Notes: generated from the sequence alone by a model not told the origin. Positions 47,775-57,834 are shown, counted from the stretch's first letter. The stretch is 64,000 bases of DNA from JBBECJ01 sp963763325 (GCA_963763325.1 CAVXOL010000002.1:62001-126000), one strand, 5' to 3'. Made by a program: numbers and translations.

Positions 47775-48970
47775 ATGACCGCCACCGGGTTCTCACGGAC
47801 GCGGCTCGCCCGTATGCATGCAACGATGGCCGGCTACGTCGACCGGGGCGAGGTGCCAGGCCTCGTCACGCTCGTCAGCCGCCGCGGCGAGACGCATGTC
47901 GATGTCATCGGCACGATGTCGGTCGGCGGCAGCGACCCAATCCAGCGAGACACGATCTTCCGCATCTCGTCGATGACGAAGCCGATCACAGCTGTCGCGG
48001 CGATGATCCTGGTCGAGGAGTGCCGGCTGCGGCTCGACGATCCAGTCGACGAGCTGCTTCCGGAATTGGCCAACCGGCGCGTCCTGGCCAGACTCGACGG
48101 GCCGATTGATGACACTGTTCCCGCCAATCGTCCGATCACGCTCCGCGATCTGCTCACCTTCCGGCTGGGCTACGGCATGCTCCTGGAGTCGCCGGACGAG
48201 TATCCCATCCTGCGGGCGGTCAACGAGTTGGGAATCGGCGGCTTCGGGCCACCGGATCCCGACTCGCCACATGGCTATGACGAGTGGATGCGGCGGCTGG
48301 CGACGCTGCCGCTCCTGCACCAGCCGGGCGAACGCTGGCTGTACAACACCGGCTCCTACGTGCTGGGCGTCCTGATCACGCGCGTCACCGGCCAGCCGTT
48401 GGAGTCCTTCTTCCGCGAACGGATCTTCGAGCCGCTCGGGATGCACGACACTGGATTCAGCGTCCCAGCCGGCAAGCTCGACCGGCTGCCGGACTGCTAT
48501 TGGGGCGCGAGCGACGACGGAACGCTCAATCTGTTCGACCCGGCCAGTGGCAGCGCCTTCAGCCGGCCGCCAGCCTTCGCGGACGCCGGAGCTGGGCTGG
48601 TCTCAACGTCGATGACTACTTCGCATTCGGTCAGATGCTGCTGAACAACGGCAAGCACGGCAACGAGCGCATCCTGTCGCGCCCGTCGATCCAGGCGATG
48701 ACGACCAACCAGCTGACGCCCGACCAGATCGCGACCGGTGGCCCGCTGCTTGGCGAGAATCATGGCTGGGGCTTTGGCGTCTCGATCACGCTCCGGCGCG
48801 ACGGCGTTGCCTCGTCTCCGGGCCGCTACGGCTGGGACGGCGGCCTCGGCACAACCTGGTTCTCCGATCCCGCCGAGCAGCTGATCGGCATCATGATGTG
48901 CCAGCGCGTCGGCTATTTCCAGCTCTTCGACGACTTCGCGACCTCCGCCTACCAGGCGATTGACGATTGA
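47775..48970 (+). CDS. Serine hydrolase, class C beta-lactamase family (one frame break)
   Basis: About 398 residues after joining frames at 48607. ISSMTKPITAVAAM holds the SxxK nucleophile (Ser66), RWLYNTGSYVLGVLI the YxN motif, and RYGWDGGLGTTWFSD the KTG-equivalent region (WDGGLG). No signal peptide is present, so it is probably a cytoplasmic esterase or peptidase rather than a resistance enzyme. ATG 47775 has GGAGGCACAGGAA upstream. The slip (LVSTSMTT against VDDYFAFGQMLLNNG) looks like sequence error. Confidence 0.87.
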
Positions 48971-48998
48971 TCCGAACGACGAATATGGGAGACGAACG

Positions 48999-49223
48999 AT
49001 GACGAATCCGCGACCATCCGACACCGATCTGCCGGCAGGACTCTCGAATCCGGCGCGCCAGGCGCTCGCGACGATCGAGGTCACGCAACTCGACCAACTC
49101 GCCGACTATCAGGCGAAAGACATCCTGAACCTGCATGGCATGGGGCCGAAGGGCATCCGCATTCTCCGCGAGGCCCTCGCCGAACGAGGGATGGCGTTCG
49201 CCGGCGAAGCTGAGACTGATTAG
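48999..49223 (+). CDS. Helix-hairpin-helix small protein (RNA polymerase alpha-CTD-like)
   Basis: Seventy-four residues: LPAGLSNPARQALATIEVTQ, LDQLADYQAKDILNLHGMGP and KGIRILREALAERGM. The LSNPARQALATIEVTQLDQL plus LHGMGPKGI pattern resembles the HhH of the RNA polymerase alpha C-terminal domain. Such stand-alone proteins occur beside YCII genes. They may bind DNA or protein. ATG 48999 has GGGAGACG upstream. Confidence 0.8.
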   Translation: MTNPRPSDTDLPAGLSNPARQALATIEVTQLDQLADYQAKDILNLHGMGPKGIRILREALAERGMAFAGEAETD

Positions 49224-49298
49224 CACTACAAGGTCCATCTGGCATACTCGGCGGCCCTGCCTGACGATCGGTTCGCGAAACACGCATGCTGGAGGACC

Positions 49299-50584
49299 AT
49301 GTTCGCCATCCTGCGAATCCGTGACTTCGGCCTGCTCTGGCTGGCCGGGCTGATCTCGTTCGCCGGTGATGCCGCGCTGCTGATCGCGCTGCCGCTGCAT
49401 GTCTACCAGATGACCGATTCGACGCTGGCGACCGCCGTCGCGCTGGCCGCTCGCTTCGTGCCGCGGGTGCTCTTCGCCTCGGTTGCCGGCGTCTTCGTCG
49501 ATCGCTGGGACCGCAAGCGGACGATGGTCATCACCGATCTGGCGCGGGCCGCGATTCTGCTGCCGATCCTCGTCGCGCCCGACAGGCTGGCGGTTGTCTA
49601 CAGCGTGATGGTGCTGCACGGCGCGATCGGGCTCTTCTTCGCGCCGGCCGAAGGAGCTCTGCTGCCGAAGCTGGTCGGCAGGGAGCATCTCGTCGCCGCC
49701 AACGCCCTCAACTCGCTCAACAACAACCTCGGGATGCTGATCGGCCCGGCTGCCGGCGCCCTGCTCTATTCGCAGGTCGGGATCGGCGGCGTCGCGCTCG
49801 TCGATTCGGCCAGCTACGTCGTCTCCGCCATCCTGATCGGCCTGATTGCCGCTGATGCCCGTCCCGAGCGCGAGCCGCGGAGATCTCTGGCGGCGCTGCC
49901 TGGGCACGGGTGGCGGCCGACTGGCGAGCAGGTCTCGGAGTCGTCGGTCAGAACCTGTCGCTACGTGTCCTGTTTGCCTGTTATGTGCTCGCCGGTCTCG
50001 CGGAAGGCGTCTTCCTGACGCTAGGGCTCTCGCCGCTCGTCCTCGACGTGCTGGGCGGGACACCGGCGCAGGTCGGCTGGGTCGCGTCGGCCCAGGCGAT
50101 CGGCGGGCTGATCGCCGGCGTCATCGTCGTCCAGATCGGCCACCGGATGTCGAAGCGCTGGCTGCTGGGCGGTGGCGCGATCGGGGTCGGCCTGGCCGAC
50201 CTCGGCACCGCCAACGCCCACCGGATTGCCGGGACCGGCACGGCAGCGATCGGGATCGCGATGGGCTGGATGGTCCTGGCCGGCCCGCCGTCGGTCGCCG
50301 GTGGCGCCGCGACGCAGTCGATCATCCAGGAGGAGACATCCGACGCGTACCGGGGCCGTGTCTTTGGCGCGTTCGGCTGGATCACGAGCATCGCGATGCT
50401 GATTGGCTTCGCGGCCGGCGGGGTCTTCGGTGACATCGTCGGAATCGTTCCGATCCTCAGTATCGCGGCCCTCATACGGATCGCCGGTGGCCTGCTCGTC
50501 TTCGCCTTCCTGCCTCACCATGAACACATCCGCCAGCCGGCCATGGTGGCTGAAGAACCTGCGAACCAAGTCGAATCTCAGTGA
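49299..50584 (+). CDS. MFS transporter (one frame break)
   Basis: About 428 residues with 10-12 membrane helices. The first half has LRIRDFGLLWLAGLISFAGD, RFVPRVLFASVAGVFVDRWD and RKRTMVITDLARAA, with the basic loop between helices 2 and 3 diagnostic of MFS. The second half, in another frame after about 49912, has LRVLFACYVLAGLAEGVFLT and EETSDAYRGRVFGAFGWITS. It resembles enterobactin/macrolide-type exporters. ATG 49299 has GGAGGA. The break falls in the central loop and is probably an error. Confidence 0.87.
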
Positions 50585-50739
50585 GGCGCGGCGACCAGCC
50601 ATGTCCGGGACCAGCCTGTCTTTTTGCCATTCAGAAGCATATTTGGCACCCGTGATAGGGTGGAAAGGGTGGCTCGTCGATTGGCGCAGCCACAACGACG
50701 CACTGTGCGACACGCGTACCGCAAGGAAGGACACGCCCC

Positions 50740-51015
50740 ATGGTACAAGTCACCGATAAGGCTCTGGATCGACTCGAGATGGTCCGCAACGAGAACTCGT
50801 TGCCGGAAGGTCAGGGGATCGCGCTGGTGCCACGCTCAGCCGGCGAGCTTGGCTTCGTGGCCGCCGCGCCGGAGCCGGATGACCAGGTGATCGAGCGCGA
50901 TGGTAAGCCGCTCCTCGTCGTTCCGGCGGGCTTCGCGGAAGCGTTCGACAAGCTGGTTGTCGACTACACTGACACACCGGAGATGGAGGGGTTCACGATC
51001 TCCCAGGTCGAGTAA
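50740..51015 (+). CDS. HesB/IscA-like protein without cysteines
   Basis: Ninety-one residues: MVQVTDKALDRLEMVRNENS, GIALVPRSAGELGFVAAAPE and VVDYTDTPEMEGFTISQ. The fold pattern is that of A-type Fe-S carriers, but none of the three conserved cysteines is present (the sequence has no Cys), so it cannot carry a cluster in the usual way. ATG 50740 has AAGGAAGGA. Role unknown. Confidence 0.75.
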   Translation: MVQVTDKALDRLEMVRNENSLPEGQGIALVPRSAGELGFVAAAPEPDDQVIERDGKPLLVVPAGFAEAFDKLVVDYTDTPEMEGFTISQVE

Positions 51016-51108
51016 TTCTCCATCTCCCGTTGAATAGATCGCAGCCGAACCGTCCCGACAGCCGATCTGTACGGGGCGGTTCTCCATCTGAAAGCAACAG
51101 GTGCGACC

Positions 51109-51811
51109 ATGCAACGACCCGGCTGGTTTCCGGATGAACTCATGTCTGCCGGCGAGGAGCACCTCGACCCCGACTACGTCGCAACCTACAACCGCAAATC
51201 GGCCCACGACCACTCCGACGACCTGGTAATCCTGCGGTCGATGGGGCTGAATACGGACAGTGTCGTCGTCGATCTTGGCGCAGGGACCGGTTCGTTCGCG
51301 CTGGCAGTCGCGCCCCATTGCCGCCGAGTGATCGCCGTCGATGTCTCGCCGGCCATGCTCGGTTACATGCAGGCCCAGGCTGGGCAGCACGGCATCAGCA
51401 ACCTGGAGGTTGTTCAGGGCTGGTTTTCTGAGCTACGAGCACCAGGGCGATCCAGCCGACATCGTTTACTCGCGCAATGCGCTCCATCACCTGCCGGACT
51501 TCTGGAAGGCGGTCGCTCTGAAGCGGATCGCCGAGACGCTCAAGCCGGGCGGTGTCCTGCTGCTGCACGACCTCGTCTACAACGTCGAGCCGGACGAGAT
51601 CGCGCCAACCATCGAAGCCTGGCTGGCTGGAGCACGCGAACGTCCAGAGGACGGCTGGACGCGCGCCGAGCTGGAAACGCATGTCCGCGAAGAGTACAGC
51701 ACCTTCAGCTGGCTCCACGAAGCGCTGCTCGAACGGTCAGGCTTCGAAATCCGCCAGGCAACCTATCGCCCATCGAGAACCTACGCCGCCTACACCTGCG
51801 TGCGGCGGTAA
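51109..51811 (+). CDS. Class I SAM-dependent methyltransferase (one frame break)
   Basis: About 233 residues. Motif I VVVDLGAGTGSFALAVAPHC and motif II VIAVDVSPAMLGYMQAQA are in the first frame. After a slip near 51428 the second frame gives DPADIVYSRNALHHLPDFWK (motif IV/post) and ETLKPGGVLLLHDLVYNVEP. The product is a small-molecule methyltransferase of the ubiE-like group; the substrate is unknown. ATG 51109. The join falls at VVQG-F-S-YEHQG and looks like error. Confidence 0.85.
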
Positions 51812-51829
51812 CGGTTCAACGCGGACAGG

Positions 51830-52156
51830 TTATGACGCGAGTGCTGACGATGTGTTGAACTGGGCCGGATTGAAGCCAAGCAGCCATTGGAGGTCATCGA
51901 CGGTGAGGAGAATCCCGGACCGCTCAAGTGAGTTGGTCAGCTGTTCCAGCGCGTCCAGCAGCGGCAGGTTCAACGCGATCGCCTCGTTGACGGTCGTGAC
52001 GATCAGCTGTTCCACCCACGGCGCAATCGGCGACGTCGGGTCGGGCAGCAGCCGAGGATCAAACCCGGGCGGACGTTCGAGCAATCGACCGCTGAGTGGG
52101 TCGAGTCCCCGCCTGGCCTGATGCAGGATCGTTTCGAGTCCGGTGAGTCGCTTCAC
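51830..52156 (-). CDS. Hypothetical protein
   Basis: One hundred and eight residues from ATG 52156: MKRLTGLETILHQARRGLDP, then SPIAPWVEQLIVTTVNEAIA and LNLPLLDALEQLTNSLERSG. Largely helical. Convergent with the methyltransferase, 18 bases apart. No family recognised. The codon pattern is typical of its neighbours. Confidence 0.5.
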   Translation of the reverse strand: MKRLTGLETILHQARRGLDPLSGRLLERPPGFDPRLLPDPTSPIAPWVEQLIVTTVNEAIALNLPLLDALEQLTNSLERSGILLTVDDLQWLLGFNPAQFNTSSALAS

Positions 52157-52556
52157 CCGTTCCCACCTGTATCCAGCTAACCGATACGTGCATACCCTCC
52201 TACGACACTATTGTCGCTGGTTCAGACTCTGCGTTGAGAGGCCCATTTGTCCCCCCATCACCTGAGTATTTGTTCCCCCCGTTGTCGGGCCAATTCTCCC
52301 AGTCCGAAAGGACAGGTCGCAGGCGTTGGGGACGAGGGATCAGGGACGGGTGAGATAGGACACTGACAGCACGGCTTACCCTGTCAGTGGACTGAGCCCT
52401 TGCTCCTCCATCCTCTCCCATCTTGGCAATTCCGGCGACCTCCGCTATGCTGTCACCAGAACGAATGTTCGGCATACGTACAGGCCTGGTTGCCGTTGGT
52501 TGGCTGCTACGTGTGTCAGAAGGTTCGCGACAGTGACTGAACGAGAAGGAGTGCTG
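52157..52556. other. Intergenic region with a hairpin
   Basis: No gene seen on either strand apart from frames antisense to the DinB and Nth genes. A perfect 9-bp hairpin (CACTGACAG 52361-52369 with 52381-52389) could terminate or regulate. The stretch 52240-52330 is rich in C/T runs. Confidence 0.4.
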
Positions 52557-53075
52557 ATGGACCTGCTCGATCGGATGTTGGGACACGATCACTGGGCGAC
52601 GTCTCAATTCCTGACGCTGTGCAGCCCACTGACCGACGCGCAGCTCGACCAGGAGTTCGATGTCGGCCACAGCAGCCTGCGCGAAACGCTCGACCACATG
52701 ATCTATGTCATCGACCTCTGGACGGGTTGGATGACCGGGCGGCCAGTCGAGCACGACCGGACCACCCAGCAGTACGACCGCTCGATCGCAGCACTTCATG
52801 AGCGACACGAGCGGTTCCACGCGACCTTCGCCGCGTTCGCGCGCCAGGTGAGTGATGAGCAGCGTCTGGATGACACCTTTGAAGACCACTACGCCGTTCG
52901 CCAGTCGATCGGAGCCACGATCATTCAGGTCCTCCATCACAACGCGCAGCACCGGAGTGAACTGCGGCATATGCTCGAACGCCTGGGCGTCGAGGGGTTG
53001 TGGGACTACGATCCTCAGGAATGGGAGCACGTGACGGGACGTGTCCAGGGCGTTCCGCCTCGCACTGGTCCGTAA
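52557..53075 (+). CDS. DinB-family protein
   Basis: One hundred and seventy-two residues: MDLLDRMLGHDHWATSQFLT, LRETLDHMIYVIDLWTGWM and IIQVLHHNAQHRSELRHML. The three histidines in LGHDHW, LDHMIYV and HHNAQHR match the DinB metal site. Probably a thiol-dependent transferase-like protein. ATG 52557 is preceded by GAGAAGGA; GTG 52551 is too close to it. The nth gene follows after 28 bases. Confidence 0.87.
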   Translation: MDLLDRMLGHDHWATSQFLTLCSPLTDAQLDQEFDVGHSSLRETLDHMIYVIDLWTGWMTGRPVEHDRTTQQYDRSIAALHERHERFHATFAAFARQVSDEQRLDDTFEDHYAVRQSIGATIIQVLHHNAQHRSELRHMLERLGVEGLWDYDPQEWEHVTGRVQGVPPRTGP

Positions 53076-53103
53076 CCTGCGACAGACGTGTCCGGAGGTG
53101 GCG

Positions 53104-53787
53104 ATGGCCGGTACGAGCAGGGGTGACAAACGCCCATTCGACATCGATGACGCTCTGCGGGAGATTGAAGCCGCCGTCCGCCCCTGGCCGAAGGCGGCCC
53201 TGTTCGAGCTGGCCGAACTGGGATTCGACAGCCCATTCGAGCAACTCATCGCCTGCATGATCTCGATTCGCACCCGCGATGAGACGACGCTGCCAGTCGC
53301 CCAGCGTCTCTACGAACGCGCCAGGACACCGGCGCAGATGCTGGCGCTGACGCCCGCCGAAATCGACGCCCTCATCTACTCCTCCTCGTTCCATGAGGCC
53401 AAGGCGCGTCAGATCCACGAGATCGCTCGCCGCGTCGAGGCCGAGCATGACGGACAGCTCCCTTGTGACGACGACCTGCTCCAATCGCTGCCAGGCGTCG
53501 GACCCAAGTGCGCGCACCTCGTCCTCGGCATCGCTTGCGGGCAGGGACACATCTCGGTCGATGTCCATGTCCACCGCGTCACCAATCGCTGGGGATATGT
53601 CCAGACGACGACGCCCGAGCAGACGATGCTTGCCCTCGAAACGATCCTGCCTGCTCCCCACTGGATCGATATCAACCGCCTGCTCGTCCCCTTCGGCAAA
53701 CACATCTGCACCGGCAAGCTCCCACGTTGCTCGACATGCCCGGTACTGGACATGTGCCAGCAGGTCGGTGTGACCAGCCACCGGTAG
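53104..53787 (+). CDS. nth: Endonuclease III
   Basis: A 227-residue DNA glycosylase/AP lyase for oxidised pyrimidines in base-excision repair. The helix-hairpin-helix is LPGVGPKCAHLVLGIA with the catalytic Lys. The catalytic Asp lies in SVDVHVHRVTNRWG. The 4Fe-4S loop is ICTGKLPRCSTCPVLDMC, the Cys-x6-Cys-x2-Cys-x5-Cys pattern. ATG 53104 has GGAGGTGG; the frame extends upstream without a better start. Co-transcription with the DinB gene is likely. Confidence 0.93.
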   Translation: MAGTSRGDKRPFDIDDALREIEAAVRPWPKAALFELAELGFDSPFEQLIACMISIRTRDETTLPVAQRLYERARTPAQMLALTPAEIDALIYSSSFHEAKARQIHEIARRVEAEHDGQLPCDDDLLQSLPGVGPKCAHLVLGIACGQGHISVDVHVHRVTNRWGYVQTTTPEQTMLALETILPAPHWIDINRLLVPFGKHICTGKLPRCSTCPVLDMCQQVGVTSHR

Positions 53788-53829
53788 CCGTAACGTGTCC
53801 CCTCCCCGAGGGTGGCAGCGGCGTACCAA

Positions 53830-54045
53830 TGGATGGAGTTTCGCGCACCAACCCCCGGTCTTCTGGCGCCGTCACAACCAGAGCGGGACTGGGACACCTG
53901 CAGCTCGGCGGCGAGGGTATTCCAGATGGCGCTCGAACGCGTCCTTGCGGCCGATCCCGCTGCGACGATATCCCCCGGCCTCCTGCTCATCAGCGACCAG
54001 ATGACTGGTAGCCGAGTCCACACGATGGCATTCGTCGTGCTATGA
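53830..54045 (+). CDS. Doubtful small protein
   Basis: A 71-codon frame from ATG 53830 (MEFRAPTPGLLAPSQPERDW) containing ARVFQMALERVLAADPAATI and LLISDQMTGSRVHTMAFVVL. The C-terminal part is coherent enough to be real. There is no good ribosome site and no recognised family. The shadow frame of another gene is excluded because nothing else covers this stretch. Confidence 0.35.
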   Translation, partial: WMEFRAPTPGLLAPSQPERDWDTCSSAARVFQMALERVLAADPAATISPGLLLISDQMTGSRVHTMAFVVL

Positions 54046-54127
54046 AAGGTTGTCTCGACCGAACGACGATCATTGCATGGCCATGCCGTGCGGCGGCTGA
54101 GCACTGACAACTGATAGACTGCGAATC

Positions 54128-55696
54128 ATGACTGATGGATTTTCCGCTCCCGCTGCCAGTGCGGGAGCAGCACCGGCAGGCGCAAGAACACCAACATCAA
54201 CCGATGTTTCACAGGCCGCATTACTGCGCCCTGCCGCTACATCGATCCTCGACGCGCAACACACCGACTGGTCGCTGATGCCTGATAGCGCCCATTTTGT
54301 CCAGTTTTACGAAGCGGACGCCTATCTGCTCGACCACGTAGGGGAGTACATTGCAGCCGCGTTACGTGCTGGTGACGCCGGCATCATCATCGCGACGAAG
54401 GTACACTGCACCGGCGTCGAGCAGCGGCTTCAGCAGGCTGGCCTGGATATCGAGGCCGCCCGTGCCAGCGGCCAGTTCGCCGCGTACGATGCGTTTGATA
54501 CCCTCACGCGCTTCATGGTCGATGGCATGCCCGACGCGGACCGCTTCAACGAGGTGGTCGGCGAGATCATCGAGACGGCTGCCGCTCGCTACACCAGGGT
54601 GCGCGCCTTCGGAGCAATGGTCGCCCTGCTGGTCGCCGATGGGAACTACAGCGCCACACTCGAGCTGGAGCGGCTCTGGAACGAGCTCCAGCGTCAATTG
54701 CCGTTCTCACTCTTCTGTGCTTACCCGATGGACCACAACGGCGGTGAAGCACTGGCGGACCTGTTTACGCTCATCAACGCCGCCCACACACATGTCATCC
54801 CGGCCGAGAGCTACAACGCGCTGCCGACTGCCGGTGACCGGCTGCGGGCGGTTGCTGACCTGCAACAGAAGGCGCGCTGGCTTGAAGCCGAGATCGCGCA
54901 ACGAGAGCAGGTCGAAGAGCGGCTTCGGGTCGCGCTGGCCGCCGAGCGGGCCGCGCGGCAAGAGGCCGAGGTTGCCGTCCGCCAGCGCGACGAATTCCTC
55001 TCAATTGCCGCCCACGAGCTGAAGACACCACTCACCAGCCTCTCCGGTCAGGCCCAGCTCGCCCTGCGCCAGCTCCGGCGCGCCGGCCCGGTCGATCCGG
55101 ACCGGATCATGCGCTCGATCGAGGTCATCGCCGGTCAATCGAACCGGCTCGCAATGCTCCTCAACCAGTTGCTGGATGTCTCGCGCCTCGAAGCCGGCAA
55201 ACTCTCGCTCGCGAAAGCGCCGACCGACCTGACAGCACTCGTCTCGGGCATCATTTCTGTCATCCAGCCGTCGACCGACCGCCACCTGATCCAGCTGACG
55301 GCCCCGGCTGAGGTTCAGGCGACACTGGACCCACTCCGGTTTGAACAGGTCATTACCAATCTGCTCGACAACGCGATCAAGTACAGCCCGGATGGCGGCG
55401 AGATTGAGGTCACCATCGATCAATCCGGTCCCGACAGAGTGGAACTAACAATCCGCGATCACGGCCGCGGCATCCCACCTGAGAAGCAAACGCGCATCTT
55501 CGAGCGTTTCTACCAGGCTCACGGCGACGATCACACCAGCGGCCTCGGCCTCGGCCTCTTCGTCACCCGCCAGATCGTCGAGCTCCACGGTGGCCAGATC
55601 ACACTCGAACATCCCGCCGATGGCGGCACACGCTTCATTGTCTGCGTACCAGCGACGGAGGAATCAGGTGATCGGGGCTGGTCCGTCGGGGCGTGA
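54128..55696 (+). CDS. Histidine kinase with MEDS sensory domain
   Basis: A 522-residue soluble kinase. Residues 55-235 are a MEDS domain (HFVQFYEADAYLLDHVGEYI, AALRAGDAGIIIATKVHCTG, LFCAYPMD), a RecA-like sensor first described in methylotrophs and methanogens. A coiled coil follows (about 240-285). HisKA has LSIAAHELKTPLTSLSG, the N box NLLDNAIKYSPDGG, G1 DHGRGIPPEK and G2 GLGLGLFVTRQ. ATG 54128. The last 14 codons lie within a 37-bp inverted repeat that extends past the stop. Confidence 0.88.
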   Translation: MTDGFSAPAASAGAAPAGARTPTSTDVSQAALLRPAATSILDAQHTDWSLMPDSAHFVQFYEADAYLLDHVGEYIAAALRAGDAGIIIATKVHCTGVEQRLQQAGLDIEAARASGQFAAYDAFDTLTRFMVDGMPDADRFNEVVGEIIETAAARYTRVRAFGAMVALLVADGNYSATLELERLWNELQRQLPFSLFCAYPMDHNGGEALADLFTLINAAHTHVIPAESYNALPTAGDRLRAVADLQQKARWLEAEIAQREQVEERLRVALAAERAARQEAEVAVRQRDEFLSIAAHELKTPLTSLSGQAQLALRQLRRAGPVDPDRIMRSIEVIAGQSNRLAMLLNQLLDVSRLEAGKLSLAKAPTDLTALVSGIISVIQPSTDRHLIQLTAPAEVQATLDPLRFEQVITNLLDNAIKYSPDGGEIEVTIDQSGPDRVELTIRDHGRGIPPEKQTRIFERFYQAHGDDHTSGLGLGLFVTRQIVELHGGQITLEHPADGGTRFIVCVPATEESGDRGWSVGA

Positions 55697-55745
55697 ACAA
55701 GCGTCCTTCCCGACGGACCAGCCCCGATCACCTGATTCCTCCGTC
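55654..55745. repeat. 37-bp perfect inverted repeat between convergent genes
   Basis: The arm 55654-55690 is exactly complementary to 55709-55745, with an 18-base spacer. The left arm encodes the end of the MEDS kinase (EESGDRGWSVG). The right arm ends three bases before the stop of the NYN gene. It would form a very stable RNA hairpin on both strands and may act as a bidirectional terminator. Confidence 0.9.
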
Positions 55746-55747
55746 AC

Positions 55748-57160
55748 CTACTCCCGCACGACCAGCATCTCGTCGCCATTCGGGCCGGCTTCGATCTCGA
55801 CCAGGCCTTCCAGTTCAGCCGCTTTGAAGTACGAGCGGGCGCTGTCGAAGCCTAAGCTGGTCAGCGGTCGTTCGATACGCCGTTCGATTACCTCCTGAAC
55901 ACGGTCCAGCGACGCCGCGCCATTCTCGCCGCGTGCCTCCTCGACGGCCGGCAGCAGCGGCGCGAACGGGTTGTCGTCCGCTGGCGCGAAGACCGCTTTG
56001 GCATCCGGATGCTGGGCGTCGTACGCGAACGTGTTGTAGGTGTAGGACATACCGGAGTCGGGCTGGACACCGGTCGCTGACTGGCGATTCAGGATACCGA
56101 GATCCGCCAGATGATTGATCAAGACGCTGACCTGCTCGCGCGAGAGGCGCGGCAGGACACCGTGAAAGACCAGATTATCGACCATGTACTTGAAGGTCAT
56201 GTAGAGTGATCGATCCTGCAGGTCTTGCAGAAAGCTCAGCAGCGTTCGTTGCTCACCGAGCGAGAGATCTTCGAGATGGATGTTGAAGGTATCCTGCAAA
56301 TCCCGCCGGCGCTGATCGGCCTCAGCCGCATCCGCCAGAGAATCCAGCTCCGGCTGGGGTGAATCAGCCAGCCCCGCGTAGTCGAATCCGCCGATCGTGC
56401 TCAGCCGGACATGGCCGGCGTCGGCTGCACGCAGCATCAGCACCCGGAACGGCAACCCGTACCAGTCTCGCGCCGAGAATCCATAGCGCTCGCGCAGCGC
56501 CGCGACCAGCTTCGTGAACGGCAGCATTTCGCGTCCGGATTGCTCCCGCAGGATCGTCTTGATGTACTCGTAGGTCGCTTCGAGCGGCGGAGCGCCGACC
56601 GCCGAGACGGGCGCAAGATCATCGACGCCGGTTTCATCGACCGGCTGGATATCACGTTCGTAGACCATGACCGCGTCAGCCGACGCTGAGAGGAACGAGC
56701 TCGTCGAATAGCCGACACCAACGATAACAACCCGCCGCCCCTGCAACCGCAGATGGTTCAGCGCGTGGATCAGATCCTGATCGCCCGTTACCAACACAAA
56801 CGTCGAAATGTTTGTAAATCGCCCACAAAGATCGACGGCGTCGACCGCCATCCGCACATCCGCACTATTGCGTACACCACCAGGCACATAGACGGGCTCG
56901 ATCCCGGCTCCGTAAAGGTTTGGCGCGTCCAGCCGCAGCCGGCCATCGGTCCAGTCGGCATAGGCACGCGCGACGACGATCCGACCCTGCTCCCCGACCG
57001 CTTCCATCAACGACCCGAGGCTCGGCGCGACGTGATAGCGATTCTGCAACGACCACTTCAGGTTCTCAAAATCGATCAGGAGCGCGACGTCGTCCCGTTC
57101 CGGCGCTACCCCGCCAGACGTGACGTTCGCCAGTCGCTCCGGTCCCGCATCCGCTTGCAT
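55748..57160 (-). CDS. NYN-domain ribonuclease-like protein with LOTUS/OST-HTH-like region
   Basis: Four hundred and seventy residues. The NYN (PIN-like) domain occupies about 25-175: ALLIDFENLKWSLQN, NSADVRMAVDAVDLC and FVLVTGDQDLIHALNHLRLQ supply the three acidic clusters. A region around 200-270 (YEYIKTILREQSGREMLPFT, KLVAALRERYGFSARDWYG) matches OST-HTH/LOTUS RNA-binding domains, and the C-terminal half carries further winged-helix-like segments. It is probably an RNA-processing nuclease. ATG 57160. Its 3' end abuts the long inverted repeat. Confidence 0.85.
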   Translation of the reverse strand: MQADAGPERLANVTSGGVAPERDDVALLIDFENLKWSLQNRYHVAPSLGSLMEAVGEQGRIVVARAYADWTDGRLRLDAPNLYGAGIEPVYVPGGVRNSADVRMAVDAVDLCGRFTNISTFVLVTGDQDLIHALNHLRLQGRRVVIVGVGYSTSSFLSASADAVMVYERDIQPVDETGVDDLAPVSAVGAPPLEATYEYIKTILREQSGREMLPFTKLVAALRERYGFSARDWYGLPFRVLMLRAADAGHVRLSTIGGFDYAGLADSPQPELDSLADAAEADQRRRDLQDTFNIHLEDLSLGEQRTLLSFLQDLQDRSLYMTFKYMVDNLVFHGVLPRLSREQVSVLINHLADLGILNRQSATGVQPDSGMSYTYNTFAYDAQHPDAKAVFAPADDNPFAPLLPAVEEARGENGAASLDRVQEVIERRIERPLTSLGFDSARSYFKAAELEGLVEIEAGPNGDEMLVVRE

Positions 57161-57254
57161 CTACCCCGGCCTTTCGCCTGCCGCCAGCCATACACGGATG
57201 ACCGACGCTGGTTAGATGCAGATGATACTCAGGTAACGTTCGTAATGCGTAACG

Positions 57255-57740
57255 GGCCGCTCGCGGCTGGGTGTCGGCCTCGTCAGTCTGATCGCGACGC
57301 TGCGCGGCGAGTGGCGCTTGCCGCTGGGAGCGATCCAGGCGTATCTGGCCAGCGTCCACGGCCTGCGGCTGAGTCTCGGCGGGATCGTCAGGGCACGCAG
57401 GCAGGTGGCGCGGGTCGGGCAGCAGACGGTGACCGCCACCCTGGCGGCCATCCGTGCCAGTCCGGTTGTCCATGCCGACGAGACCGGCTGGCGCGAGGGC
57501 GGCGTCAACCGCTGTCTCTGGAGCTTCTCGACCCCGACCGAGCGCTATTACACCTTCGGCCGGCGGGAGAAGGGCATCGTCGATCAGGTGCTCGGTCCCG
57601 ACTTCAGCGGGGTGTTGGTCAGCGACTTCTACGCGGCCTATGACCACTACGACGGGTTGCAGCAGAAGTGCTGGGTCCATCTGTTGCGTGACATCCATGC
57701 TCTGACCGGCAGCATCCTGACGATGCCGGGGTGTGCGCGT
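57255..57740 (+). pseudogene. IS66-family transposase remnant
   Basis: Only the central part is present: LGVGLVSLIATLRGEWRLPL, GAIQAYLASVHGLRLSLGGI, VVHADETGWREGG (catalytic Asp of the DDE core), then GVLVSDFYAAYDHYDGL and QQKCWVHLLRDIHAL. The start, the zinc-finger N-terminus and the last third are missing, and the sequence breaks off near 57725. No terminal inverted repeats were found. It separates the NYN gene from a DUF433/DUF5615 pair. Confidence 0.85.
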
Positions 57741-57834
57741 GGGCGCAGGCCATACCATTGTGCGGGTTGCATACTCGTCGCAGGTCGCCAACAATATGAT
57801 GTGAGCAATCGTCTCGCGGAAAGGAAGCATCTGC

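Noticed and set aside
47775..48970. Beta-lactam resistance gene
   Set aside because: No signal peptide and class C-like esterase features; such proteins are usually esterases or peptidases.
48891..50063. 390-codon - strand frame
   Set aside because: Low-complexity Arg/Gln/Asp sequence opposite the MFS transporter and HhH gene.
52200..53273. 357-codon - strand frame
   Set aside because: Antisense to DinB and nth; no motif found.
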